Shown piece by piece: positions 43,450 through 52,127 of a DNA stretch of 64,000 nucleotides (position 1 is its first letter; each line of letters opens with the position of its first letter). Below the pieces are notes generated by a model. It was given only the letters and a program-made list of their open reading frames with translations, made no database searches and was not told the origin of the DNA. A program made the position numbers and the translations under genes. Source of the DNA: Pseudomonas gessardii (GTDB lineage: Bacteria; Pseudomonadota; Gammaproteobacteria; Pseudomonadales; Pseudomonadaceae). Where the stretch lies: the NCBI RefSeq assembly GCF_001983165.1, contig NZ_MNPU01000024.1, positions 1 to 64,000 of the forward strand, given 5' to 3'.

Positions 43450-44252
43450 CCGCTCAACAACCTCCACGTTTGCTGCGCGGCATCCCGTTGGCGGTGCGCA
43501 AGTTGCGCAAGGCGTTTGGCGCGCGGGAAGTGCTGCGCGAGATCGATCTGCACATCCCGGCGGGCCAGTTCGTCGCTGTGGTCGGGCGCAGTGGCTGCGG
43601 CAAAAGTACCTTGCTGCGCCTGCTGGCCGGCCTTGATAGCGCCAGCAGTGGCGAGTTGCTTGCAGGCTCCGCAGCGTTGAGCGAAGCCCTCGAAGACACG
43701 CGACTGATGTTCCAGGAAGCGCGCCTGCTGCCGTGGAAAAAGATCATCGATAACGTCGGCCTGGGCCTTAAAGGCAACTGGCGGCCCCAGGCGCTGGAGG
43801 CGCTGGAAGCGGTCGGCCTGGCCGAGCGTGCCGATGAATGGCCGGCGGCGTTGTCCGGCGGGCAGAAACAACGGGTGGCCCTGGCCCGCGCGCTGATTCA
43901 CCAACCGCGCCTGTTGCTGCTGGATGAGCCCTTGGGCGCGCTGGATGCCCTGACCCGCATCGAGATGCAGCAACTGATCGAGAACCTGTGGCGCAAGCAC
44001 GGTTTTACCGTGTTGCTGGTGACCCATGATGTCAGCGAAGCCGTGGCCATTGCCGACCGGGTGATCCTGATCGAAGACGGCGCAATCGGCCTCGACTTGC
44101 AGGTGGAACTACCGCGCCCGCGGGTCCGTGGCTCCCATCGCCAGGCGGCCCTGGAAACCGAAGTGCTTAACCGTGTGCTGGCACTGCCCGGCACGCCGCC
44201 TGCGCCGGAACCTGTTTCACCGTTGCCTACGCAATTGCGGTGGGCGCAATAA
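43446..44252 (+). CDS. ssuB: SsuB, sulfonate ABC transporter ATPase
   Basis: 268 residues. Walker A GRSGCGKST (47-55), signature LSGGQKQRVALARAL, Walker B LLLLDEPLGALDALTR and switch histidine in TVLLVTHDVSEAV. Energises SsuC. The start ATGA overlaps the ssuC stop. The C-terminal tail beyond the ATPase core is short and proline-rich. Confidence 0.94.
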   Translation: MTAQQPPRLLRGIPLAVRKLRKAFGAREVLREIDLHIPAGQFVAVVGRSGCGKSTLLRLLAGLDSASSGELLAGSAALSEALEDTRLMFQEARLLPWKKIIDNVGLGLKGNWRPQALEALEAVGLAERADEWPAALSGGQKQRVALARALIHQPRLLLLDEPLGALDALTRIEMQQLIENLWRKHGFTVLLVTHDVSEAVAIADRVILIEDGAIGLDLQVELPRPRVRGSHRQAALETEVLNRVLALPGTPPAPEPVSPLPTQLRWAQ

Positions 44253-44280
44253 CTCACTTGTCCTACGAAGGAAGAACACC

Positions 44281-44496
44281 ATGACTATTAAAGCCATCAA
44301 CGTGCGTAACCAGTTCAAAGGCACCATCAAGGAAATCGTCGAAGGCGACGTACTGTCGGAGATCGATGTGCAGACGGCATCCGGCATCGTCACGTCAGTG
44401 ATCACCACCCGCTCGGTCAAAGAGCTGGAGCTGGTGATTGGCAGTGAAGTGATTGCGTTTGTGAAGTCCACCGAGGTGTCGATCGCCAAGCTGTGA
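44281..44496 (+). CDS. ssuF: SsuF, TOBE-domain molbindin-like protein
   Basis: 71 residues forming one TOBE/molybdopterin-binding fold (KAINVRNQFKGTIKEIVEGD, ITTRSVKELELVIGSEV). SsuF ends the Pseudomonas ssu operon and is reported to be needed for sulfonate growth by a mechanism that is not clear. It may bind an oxyanion. A palindromic repeat follows directly after the stop. Confidence 0.92.
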   Translation: MTIKAINVRNQFKGTIKEIVEGDVLSEIDVQTASGIVTSVITTRSVKELELVIGSEVIAFVKSTEVSIAKL

Positions 44497-44497
44497 T

Positions 44498-44631
44498 GAT
44501 CGTTCCCACGCTCTGCGGATGATCGTTCCCACGCTCTGCGTGGGAATGCACCCCGTGACGCTCTGCGTCACAACAGCGGACGCAGAGCGTCCTAAGAGGC
44601 GTTCCCACGCAGAGCGTGGGAACGATCATTG
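44498..44631. repeat. Palindromic intergenic repeat (GATCGTTCCCACGC family)
   Basis: Starts GATCGTTCCCACGCTCTGCG with a short duplication of its first 23 bases, passes through GTGACGCTCTGCGTCAC and ends with the complement ACGCAGAGCGTGGGAACGAT. It abuts the ssuF stop on one side and contains the stop codon of the tetR-like gene on the other. The same family forms the array at 56224-56761. Confidence 0.88.
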
Positions 44632-45261
44632 GAGGCGCTTGGGCAAAAACGCCGGCAGGTAAAGCCCCACATACGCATCAAACACCCGCATCCCTTCCTC
44701 CGCCATGCGCGGGGTGATCTGCCCATGCTGATGCACCGAGCGTGCATACACGCGGTCGCTCAGTTCCAGCGCCAGGGCAAACACGTCCACATCCGCCGGC
44801 AGCACCGGCACTTCAAAGTGGCGGTTGAACACGTGCAGCATCAAGTCCCCCAACTCCAGGTCGTGCTGGCGGTCGGCCTGGGTCACTTCCGTGAGGCCGT
44901 GCTGGGCGAGGATCAATTGGCGGGCGGCGGCGTCCTTGCTGTAGATCGCCAGCATGCGCAACTCGACCAGGCGCGACAGGTCGCGCCAAGTGTGCAGTTG
45001 GTCGTGGTCGATGGGCGCTTGCAGCGCGGCGCGGAAGGCGGCGTGCACATCGGCTGTCAGGGCTTCGAGCAAGGCCGGGACGCTGGCGAAAAAGTGATAC
45101 ACCGATGACGGCGGAATCTGCGCCCGTTCGGCCACGCTGTAGATCGACAGGCTGGCCACGCCTTCGGCGGCCAGCAACGTGCGGGCGGCGTCGAGGATCG
45201 CGTCGATCCGGGCCTGGCTGCGGGCGCGGGGTTTGCGAGGGGCGGCGGGGCGGGTTGTCAT
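44626..45261 (-). CDS. TetR-family transcriptional regulator
   Basis: 211 residues. N-terminal helix-turn-helix: RIDAILDAARTLLAAEGVAS, then IYSVAERAQIPPSSVYHFFA. The C-terminal ligand domain has no diagnostic family signature. It lies between the ssu operon and spuI, and its target is unknown; spuI, 136 bases away on the same strand, is a possible one. The stop codon is part of the adjacent repeat. The gene has no obvious role in sulfur control. Confidence 0.88.
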   Translation of the reverse strand: MTTRPAAPRKPRARSQARIDAILDAARTLLAAEGVASLSIYSVAERAQIPPSSVYHFFASVPALLEALTADVHAAFRAALQAPIDHDQLHTWRDLSRLVELRMLAIYSKDAAARQLILAQHGLTEVTQADRQHDLELGDLMLHVFNRHFEVPVLPADVDVFALALELSDRVYARSVHQHGQITPRMAEEGMRVFDAYVGLYLPAFLPKRLQ

Positions 45262-45300
45262 GGAAGTCTCCTACAAGGCAGCGGGCATTGTACGCGACCT

Positions 45301-45331
45301 TGATCGTTCCCACGCTCCGCGGGGGAACGAG
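45301..45331. repeat. Truncated copy of the GATCGTTCCCACGC repeat
   Basis: TGATCGTTCCCACGCTCCGC followed by GGGGGAACGAGG, one hairpin of the family without the middle section. Lies upstream of the tetR-like gene. Confidence 0.75.
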
Positions 45332-45343
45332 GGAGCAGGGCAT

Positions 45344-45379
45344 AAAAAAACGCCACAGGCCATAAGCCTGCAGCGTTCA
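45344..45379 (-). terminator. Intrinsic terminator of spuI
   Basis: On the minus strand: AACGCTGCAGGC, loop, GCCTGTGGCGTT, then a run of seven or more T's. It follows the spuI stop directly. Confidence 0.88.
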
Positions 45380-45396
45380 TTTATTGCAGCCACCGC

Positions 45397-46773
45397 TTAC
45401 ACGGTATGCAGGTACCAGTTGTACTCAAGGTCGGAGATGGAGTGTTCAAATTCCTCCAGCTCACTTTCCTTGCAGGCGACGAAGATATCGATGTATTTCG
45501 GATCGATGTACTTGGCCATCACCTCGCTGTCGTCCAACTCGCGCAGGGCATCGCGCAGGTTGTTCGGCAGGCTTTGTTCGTTCTGCTCGTAGCTGTTGCC
45601 TTCCACCGGTGCGCCAGGCTCGATCTTGTTGGTCAGGCCGTGGTGCACGCCCGCCAGGACCGAAGCCATCAGCAGGTAAGGGTTGGCATCGGCGCCGGCC
45701 ACACGGTGTTCGATACGTACGGCGTCGGACGAGCCGGTCGGTACGCGAATCGCCACGGTGCGGTTGTCCAGGCCCCAGCACGGCGAGTTCGGCACGTAGA
45801 ACTGTGCGCCGAAACGACGGTAGGAGTTGACGTTGGGGCACAGGAAGGCCATTTGTGCAGGCAGGGTCTCCAGCACACCGCCGATCGCGTGACGCAATGC
45901 GGCGTTCTGCTCGGGATCCTCGCTGGCAAAGATGTTCTTGCCGTCTTTGTCCAGGATCGAAATATGCACGTGCAAACCATTGCCGGCCTGGCCTGGGTAA
46001 GGCTTGGCCATGAAGGTGGTGTCCATCTCATGGTCGTAGGCAATGTTCTTGATCAAACGCTTGAGCAGTACCGCGTAGTCGCACGCCTTGATCGGGTCGG
46101 CGACGTGGTGCAGGTTCACTTCAAACTGCGCCGGGGCACTTTCCTTGACGATGGCGTCAGCCGGGATGCCTTGCTCTTTGGCACCTTCCAGAATGTCCTG
46201 GAGGCAATCGACATATTCGTCGAGGTCGTCGATCAGGTAGACCTGTGTCGAGTGCGGGCGTTTGCCGGAAATCGGCGAGCGGGGAGGTTGTGGTCGGCCG
46301 TTCACGTTCTCCTGGTCGATCAGGTAGAACTCAAGCTCGAAGGCGGCGCAGATGGTCAGGCCCATATCGTCAAACTTGGTTACAACTTGGCGGAGCACTT
46401 CGCGCGGATCGGCGAAGAAAGGTTCACCTTCAAGTTCGTGCATGGTCATCAGCAGTTGCGCGGTAGGGCGCTTTTGCCAGGGTTCATTGCACAGGGTGTC
46501 GGGGATTGGATAACAGATTCGGTCAGCATCACCGATGTCCAGGCCCAGGCCGGTGCTTTCCACCGTTGAGCCATTGATATCCAGGGCAAATAAAGAGGCC
46601 GGCAAGTTGATGCCTTTCTCGTAAACCTTGTGGAGGCTGGTGCGTTCGATGCGCTTACCGCGCACCACACCATTCATATCCGCAATTAGAAGGTCTACGT
46701 ACAGAACCTCAGGATGATCCTTAAGGAACGCGTTCGCTTCGTTAAGCTGAACGGCACGCGGGGGTACCGACAT
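45397..46773 (-). CDS. spuI: SpuI, glutamylpolyamine synthetase (glutamine synthetase family)
   Basis: 458 residues of the type III-like/PuuA branch of glutamine synthetases. It ligates glutamate to putrescine or other polyamines. Catalytic landmarks: FELEFYLIDQENVNG, then NLHHVADPIKACDYAVLLKR, GNGLHVHISILDKDGKNIFA, NSYRRFGAQFYVPNSPCWGL and IRVPTGSSDAVRIEHRVAGA. Divergent from spuA, as in the PAO1 spuI-spuABCDEFGH arrangement I recall. Confidence 0.9.
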   Translation of the reverse strand: MSVPPRAVQLNEANAFLKDHPEVLYVDLLIADMNGVVRGKRIERTSLHKVYEKGINLPASLFALDINGSTVESTGLGLDIGDADRICYPIPDTLCNEPWQKRPTAQLLMTMHELEGEPFFADPREVLRQVVTKFDDMGLTICAAFELEFYLIDQENVNGRPQPPRSPISGKRPHSTQVYLIDDLDEYVDCLQDILEGAKEQGIPADAIVKESAPAQFEVNLHHVADPIKACDYAVLLKRLIKNIAYDHEMDTTFMAKPYPGQAGNGLHVHISILDKDGKNIFASEDPEQNAALRHAIGGVLETLPAQMAFLCPNVNSYRRFGAQFYVPNSPCWGLDNRTVAIRVPTGSSDAVRIEHRVAGADANPYLLMASVLAGVHHGLTNKIEPGAPVEGNSYEQNEQSLPNNLRDALRELDDSEVMAKYIDPKYIDIFVACKESELEEFEHSISDLEYNWYLHTV

Positions 46774-47051
46774 GATGCAACACCTTTGTTGTTAAAAATA
46801 TCAATCATTGATCTTTTCTGGTTTCAGTCAACCCGAACGGCATGCCGAAGTCAAGCGAGGCCTTTTTTGCCCTAAAAAAGCGCGTTGAGGGCTTTTTTGT
46901 GGCTTTTTTGGGCAGTTTTATCGGTTTGACCGGCTTGGGACTAGCAGGCTTGAGCGGGCCGTGTTGTATTTTTTACGGGGGTGTTGTGTAAAAAAATGAA
47001 CAAGGCTAAGCTCGATTCAAACCCATAACAGCAATAATACCGGGGTGCTTC
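46774..47051. promoter_or_regulatory. Divergent spuI-spuA control region
   Basis: 278 bases. The spuI side has TTGTTGTTAAAAATATCAAT. The centre has an A/T-rich inverted piece (CCCTAAAAAAGCGCGTTGAG and TTTTTTGTGGCTTTTTTG) that could form an attenuator for one direction. No clear sigma54 box was found. Expression is expected to respond to polyamines. Confidence 0.4.
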
Positions 47052-47840
47052 ATGTCTGGCCTGCCGTTAATCGGCGTCACCGCCTGCTCCAAACAGGTCG
47101 GTCTGCATGCTTATCACATCAGTGGCGACAAATATGTCCGCGCCGTGGCAATCGCTGCCAAGGGCCTGCCATTGATTATTCCGTCCCTGGGGCAGTTGCT
47201 CGACCCGGCCAATATTCTTGACGGCCTGGACGGCATTCTCTTTACCGGCTCACCTTCCAATATCGAACCCTTTCACTACGACGGTCCGGCCAGCGCGCCC
47301 GGGACTGCCCATGATCCTGCACGGGACCAGAGCACCCTGCCGCTGATTCGCGCGGCGATTGCCGCAGGCGTGCCGGTGCTGGGAGTCTGCCGGGGCTTCC
47401 AGGAAATGAACGTGGCCCTGGGCGGCAGCCTGCACCAGAAGGTTCATGAACTGCCGGGTATGCTCGATCACCGCGAAGACGACACCCAGCCGCTGGATGT
47501 GCAGTACGGCCCGGCGCATGCCGTGGCGATCACGCCGGGCGGGGTCTTGTCTGGCCTGGGCTTGCCGGACACGATCCAGGTCAACTCGATCCACAGCCAG
47601 GGCGTTGACCGTCTGGCGCCCGGCCTGCAGGTCGAAGCGCGCGCGCCGGACGGCCTGGTCGAGGCTTTTTCGCTCAAACAGGGCAAGGCATTTGCAGAGG
47701 CTTTTGCATTAGGAGTGCAATGGCACCCCGAATGGCAGGTAAGCTCCAACCCGTACTACCTCGCGATCTTCCAGGCATTTGGCGATGCCTGCCGAACGCG
47801 GGCGAAACAAAGAGACGCACACGCGTCAAACAACGCCTGA
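47052..47840 (+). CDS. spuA: SpuA, gamma-glutamyl-GABA hydrolase (class I amidotransferase fold)
   Basis: 262 residues of the peptidase C26/PuuD family. The nucleophile cysteine is in VLGVCRGFQEMNVALGG and the histidine in GVQWHPEW. It releases GABA from gamma-glutamyl-GABA at the end of the glutamylated putrescine route. It is first in the plus-strand operon; spuB follows after 39 bases. Confidence 0.92.
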   Translation: MSGLPLIGVTACSKQVGLHAYHISGDKYVRAVAIAAKGLPLIIPSLGQLLDPANILDGLDGILFTGSPSNIEPFHYDGPASAPGTAHDPARDQSTLPLIRAAIAAGVPVLGVCRGFQEMNVALGGSLHQKVHELPGMLDHREDDTQPLDVQYGPAHAVAITPGGVLSGLGLPDTIQVNSIHSQGVDRLAPGLQVEARAPDGLVEAFSLKQGKAFAEAFALGVQWHPEWQVSSNPYYLAIFQAFGDACRTRAKQRDAHASNNA

Positions 47841-47879
47841 CCTTTAATGGATGTCAGGAAACCCAGCCCAGAGGCATTT

Positions 47880-49238
47880 ATGAGTAACAACCTCGACCAG
47901 CTCACCGATTGGTTGAAAGACCACAAGATCACAGAAGTCGAATGCATGATTGGCGACCTCACGGGGATCACCCGGGGCAAGATCTCGCCGACCAACAAGT
48001 TCATCGCCGAAAAAGGCATGCGCCTGCCCGAGAGCGTTCTGTTGCAGACCGTGACCGGCGACTATGTCGAAGACGACATCTATTACGAATTGCTCGACCC
48101 GGCCGACATCGACATGATCTGCCGCCCCGACCAGAACGCGGTATTCCTGGTGCCCTGGGCCATCGAGCCCACCGCCCAGGTGATCCACGACACCTACGAC
48201 AAGCAAGGCAACCCGATCGAGCTGTCGCCGCGCAACGTGCTCAAGAAAGTCCTCAAGCTCTACGCCGACAAAGGCTGGCAGCCCATCGTGGCGCCGGAGA
48301 TGGAGTTCTACCTGACCAAGCGCTGCGAAGACCCGGACTTCCCGCTGCAACCGCCGATTGGCCGTTCCGGCCGCCCGGAAACCGGTCGCCAGTCCTTCTC
48401 TATAGAAGCGGCCAACGAATTCGACCCGTTGTTTGAAGACGTCTACGACTGGTGCGAGTTGCAGGAGCTGGACCTCGACACCCTGATCCACGAGGACGGC
48501 ACGGCGCAGATGGAAATCAACTTCCGTCACGGCGATGCCCTGTCCCTGGCCGACCAGATCCTGGTGTTCAAGCGCACCATGCGTGAAGCCGCGCTCAAGC
48601 ATGATGTGGCTGCCACCTTCATGGCCAAGCCCATGACCGGCGAGCCCGGCAGCGCCATGCACCTGCACCAGAGCATCATTGATATCGCCACCGGCAAGAA
48701 CGTGTTCTCCAATGAAGACGGCTCCAAGAGCGAGCTGTTCCTGCATCACATCGGTGGCCTGCAGAAGTTCATCCCCGAGCTGTTGCCGCTGTTTGCGCCC
48801 AACGTCAACTCGTTCCGCCGCTTCCTGCCGGACACCTCGGCGCCGGTGAACGTGGAGTGGGGCGAAGAGAACCGCACCGTGGGCCTGCGCGTGCCGGATG
48901 CCGGCCCGCAGAACCGCCGTGTGGAAAACCGCCTGCCGGGCGCCGATGCCAACCCGTACCTGGCCATCGCCGCCAGCCTGCTGTGCGGCTATATCGGCAT
49001 GGTCGAAGGCATCAGCCCGAGCGCCCCGGTGGTCGGCCGTGGTTACGAGCGCCGCAACCTGCGCCTGCCGTTGACCATCGAAGACGCACTGGAACGCATG
49101 GAAAACAGCAAGACCATCGAGAAATACCTGGGTCACAAATTCATCACTGGCTACGTCGCGGTCAAGCGGGCCGAGCATGAAAACTTCAAGCGCGTGATCA
49201 GTTCGTGGGAGCGGGAATTCCTGCTCTTCGCCGTCTGA
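47880..49238 (+). CDS. spuB: SpuB, glutamylpolyamine synthetase
   Basis: 452 residues, a paralogue of SpuI. Glutamine synthetase-fold signatures are APEMEFYLTKRCEDPDFPLQ, PGSAMHLHQSIIDIATGK, APNVNSFRRFLPDTSAPVN and NRRVENRLPGADANPYLAIA. Glutamylates putrescine or related polyamines with ATP. The start ATG at 47880 (MSNNLDQL) is preferred over an upstream in-frame ATG. Confidence 0.93.
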   Translation: MSNNLDQLTDWLKDHKITEVECMIGDLTGITRGKISPTNKFIAEKGMRLPESVLLQTVTGDYVEDDIYYELLDPADIDMICRPDQNAVFLVPWAIEPTAQVIHDTYDKQGNPIELSPRNVLKKVLKLYADKGWQPIVAPEMEFYLTKRCEDPDFPLQPPIGRSGRPETGRQSFSIEAANEFDPLFEDVYDWCELQELDLDTLIHEDGTAQMEINFRHGDALSLADQILVFKRTMREAALKHDVAATFMAKPMTGEPGSAMHLHQSIIDIATGKNVFSNEDGSKSELFLHHIGGLQKFIPELLPLFAPNVNSFRRFLPDTSAPVNVEWGEENRTVGLRVPDAGPQNRRVENRLPGADANPYLAIAASLLCGYIGMVEGISPSAPVVGRGYERRNLRLPLTIEDALERMENSKTIEKYLGHKFITGYVAVKRAEHENFKRVISSWEREFLLFAV

Positions 49239-49293
49239 TGCGCCGGGTGCGGCTGTCATACGCCGCACCTTCACCTACTTTTTGGAGATTGGT

Positions 49294-50658
49294 ATGTCCA
49301 GCAACAACCCGCAAACCCGTGAATGGCAAGCCCTGAGCAACGATCATCACCTGGCGCCGTTCAGCGATTTCAAGCAGTTGAAAGAGAAAGGCCCGCGCAT
49401 CATCACCAACGCCAAGGGCGTTTACCTGTGGGACAGCGAAGGCAACAAGATCCTCGACGGCATGGCCGGCCTGTGGTGCGTGGCCATCGGTTATGGCCGC
49501 GACGAGCTGGCTGATGCCGCCGCCCAGCAGATGAAACAACTGCCTTATTACAACCTGTTCTTCCAGACCGCCCACCCGCCGGTGCTGGAACTGGCCAAGG
49601 CCATCGCCGATATCGCTCCGGCCGGCATGAACCATGTGTTCTTCACCGGCTCCGGCTCCGAAGGCAACGACACCATGTTGCGCATGGTCCGCCACTACTG
49701 GGCGATCAAGGGCCAGCCGAACAAAAAAACCATCATCAGCCGCAAGAATGGCTACCACGGCTCCACCGTGGCCGGCGCCAGCCTGGGCGGCATGACGTAT
49801 ATGCACGAGCAGGGCGACTTACCGATCCCGGGCATCGTGCACATCGCCCAGCCGTACTGGTTCGGCGAAGGCGGCGACATGAGCCCTGAAGAATTCGGGG
49901 TATGGGCGGCCAACCAACTGGAAGAGAAGATCCTCGAAGTCGGCGTGGACAACGTCGGTGCCTTTATCGCCGAGCCGATCCAGGGCGCCGGCGGTGTGAT
50001 CGTGCCGCCAGAGACCTACTGGCCGCGCATCAAGGAAATCCTCGCCAAGTACGACATCCTGTTTGTCGCCGACGAAGTGATCTGTGGCTTTGGCCGCACC
50101 GGTGAGTGGTTCGGTAGCGATTTTTTCGGCCTCAAACCAGACATGATGACTATCGCCAAGGGCCTGACCTCGGGTTATATCCCCATGGGCGGCCTGGTCG
50201 TGCGCGACGAAGTGGTGGCGGTACTCAACGAAGGTGGCGATTTCAACCACGGTTTCACCTATTCCGGCCACCCGGTGGCGGCGGCGGTGGCCCTGGAAAA
50301 CATCCGCATCCTGCGCGATGAAAAAATTGTCAGCCGCGTCCATGACGAAACGGCACCGTATTTGCAAAAGCGTCTACGCGAGTTGGCGGATCATCCGCTG
50401 GTGGGCGAAGTGCGTGGTGTCGGCATGCTGGGGGCCATCGAGCTGGTCCAGGACAAGGCCACGCGCAAGCGTTATGAAGGCAAGGGCGTGGGCATGATCT
50501 GCCGCACCTTCTGCTTTGAGAACGGCCTGATCATGCGCGCCGTGGGCGATACCATGATCATTTCGCCGCCGCTGGTGATCAGCAAGGCCGAAATTGACGA
50601 GTTGGTCACCAAGGCTCGCCAGTGCCTGGACCTGACTTTGGCGGCATTGCAGGGCTAA
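49294..50658 (+). CDS. spuC: SpuC, polyamine (putrescine):pyruvate aminotransferase
   Basis: 454 residues, class III PLP-dependent aminotransferase. PLP lysine in MMTIAKGLTSGYIPMGG; aspartate in LFVADEVICGFGRTGEWFGS; GSGSEGNDTM binds the cofactor phosphate. Transaminates putrescine, cadaverine and related amines with pyruvate, giving an alternative to the glutamylation route. SD GGAGATT precedes the ATG at 49294. Confidence 0.94.
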   Translation: MSSNNPQTREWQALSNDHHLAPFSDFKQLKEKGPRIITNAKGVYLWDSEGNKILDGMAGLWCVAIGYGRDELADAAAQQMKQLPYYNLFFQTAHPPVLELAKAIADIAPAGMNHVFFTGSGSEGNDTMLRMVRHYWAIKGQPNKKTIISRKNGYHGSTVAGASLGGMTYMHEQGDLPIPGIVHIAQPYWFGEGGDMSPEEFGVWAANQLEEKILEVGVDNVGAFIAEPIQGAGGVIVPPETYWPRIKEILAKYDILFVADEVICGFGRTGEWFGSDFFGLKPDMMTIAKGLTSGYIPMGGLVVRDEVVAVLNEGGDFNHGFTYSGHPVAAAVALENIRILRDEKIVSRVHDETAPYLQKRLRELADHPLVGEVRGVGMLGAIELVQDKATRKRYEGKGVGMICRTFCFENGLIMRAVGDTMIISPPLVISKAEIDELVTKARQCLDLTLAALQG

Positions 50659-50837
50659 GTGCTAGGCTCAGAATGCAGCGGCTGCGGCTGTTGCATCCGG
50701 GCAATGATAAATGCGGGGCTTTGGTTGAAAGCCGGCCCCTGAACTTGCCAGACTGTCGCCCTGTTTTGTCGCCCCTCGACGGGCCATGAAACATAGAGAA
50801 ATGTGGCCCAAAAAAGAAAAAATTGGAGCATGACCGA

Positions 50838-51950
50838 ATGAAGGCATTAGGTTTGAAGAACGCTGGCAAGACCCTCCTGGCCTTGTCCCTGATGGGCGCA
50901 ATGGCCAGCATGGCCCAGGCTGCCGACAAAGTGCTGCACGTCTACAACTGGTCCGACTACATCGCACCGGACACCATCGCCAACTTTGAGAAAGAGTCCG
51001 GCATCAAGGTGGTGTACGACGTTTTCGATAGCAACGAAACCCTGGAAGCCAAGCTGCTGGCGGGCAAGTCCGGCTACGACGTGGTGGTGCCGTCGAACAA
51101 CTTCCTGGCCAAGCAGATCAAGGCCGGCGTGTACCAGGAACTGGACAAGTCCAAGCTGCCTAACTGGAAGAACCTCGATACCGACCTGCTCAAGGCCGTC
51201 GGTGACGCCAGCGACAAAGGCAACCTGCACGCATTCCCGTACATGTGGGGCACCATCGGCATCGGCTACAACCCGGACAAGGTCAAGGCTGCGCTGGGCG
51301 TGGACAAGATCGACTCCTGGGATGTGCTGTTCAAGCCCGAGAACATCGAAAAACTCAAGAGCTGTGGCGTGAGCTTCCTCGACTCGCCAACCGAAATGAT
51401 CCCGGTGGCCCTGCACTACCTGGGCTACCCGACCGACAGCCAGGACAAGAAGCAACTGGCTGAAGCCGAGGCACTGTTCCTCAAGATCCGTCCTTCGATA
51501 GGCTACTTCCACTCCTCCAAGTACATCTCGGACCTGGCCAACGGCAACATCTGCGTGGCCGTGGGTTACTCGGGTGACCTGGAACAATCCAAGTCCCGCG
51601 CGGCTGAAGCCGGTGGCAAGGTCAAGGTTTCCTACGCCATTCCGAAGGAAGGCGCAGGCAGCTTCTACGACATGGTTGCCATCCCTAAAGATGCCGAGAA
51701 CCTGGACGCCGCCTACCAGTTCATGAACTACCTGCTCAAGCCTGAAGTCATGGCGGCAATCACCAACAGCGTACGTTTCCCGAACGGTAACAAGGCCGCC
51801 ACGCCGCTGGTGAACAAGGATATCTCGGGCGACCCGAGCATCTACCCGTCGGATGACGTGAAAGCCAAGCTGTATGCAATCAGCGATCTGCCGGCCGCGA
51901 CCCAGCGCCTGCTGACGCGCAGCTGGACCAAGATCAAGTCGGGTAAATAA
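50838..51950 (+). CDS. spuD: SpuD, putrescine-type polyamine-binding protein
   Basis: 370 residues with a signal peptide (1-28). The mature start ADKVLHVYNWSDYIAPDTI is the conserved PotF/SpuD beginning; EKLKSCGVSFLDSPTEMIPV and PSIGYFHSSKYISDLANGNI follow. In PAO1, SpuD binds putrescine. The start at 50838 has GGAG nine bases before. A three-codon ATG ACC GAA TGA open frame (50830-50841) overlaps the start, which could couple initiation. Confidence 0.93.
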   Translation: MKALGLKNAGKTLLALSLMGAMASMAQAADKVLHVYNWSDYIAPDTIANFEKESGIKVVYDVFDSNETLEAKLLAGKSGYDVVVPSNNFLAKQIKAGVYQELDKSKLPNWKNLDTDLLKAVGDASDKGNLHAFPYMWGTIGIGYNPDKVKAALGVDKIDSWDVLFKPENIEKLKSCGVSFLDSPTEMIPVALHYLGYPTDSQDKKQLAEAEALFLKIRPSIGYFHSSKYISDLANGNICVAVGYSGDLEQSKSRAAEAGGKVKVSYAIPKEGAGSFYDMVAIPKDAENLDAAYQFMNYLLKPEVMAAITNSVRFPNGNKAATPLVNKDISGDPSIYPSDDVKAKLYAISDLPAATQRLLTRSWTKIKSGK

Positions 51951-51960
51951 GCAAGAACCT

Positions 51961-52020
51961 GTAGGAGCGAGCTTGTGTGGGAGCGGGCTTGCTCGCTCCC
52001 ACCCAGGCCCGCTCTCACAA
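51961..52020. repeat. REP palindromes in the spuD-spuE intercistronic gap
   Basis: GTAGGAGCGAGCTTGTGTGG followed by GAGCGGGCTTGCTCGCTCCC and a further partial arm. The long self-complementary stem sits just after the spuD stop, where it could stabilise spuD mRNA and lower downstream output. Confidence 0.8.
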
Positions 52021-52127
52021 ATTAAATGACAGAAAGTTTTGCCGGATCGGTTTATCGAGGGTAAGTTGCGCGCCGGTTTTGTTGTCGGGCAACAACTTTG
52101 GGCCCAACTATTTAAGAGGACCTCCAC

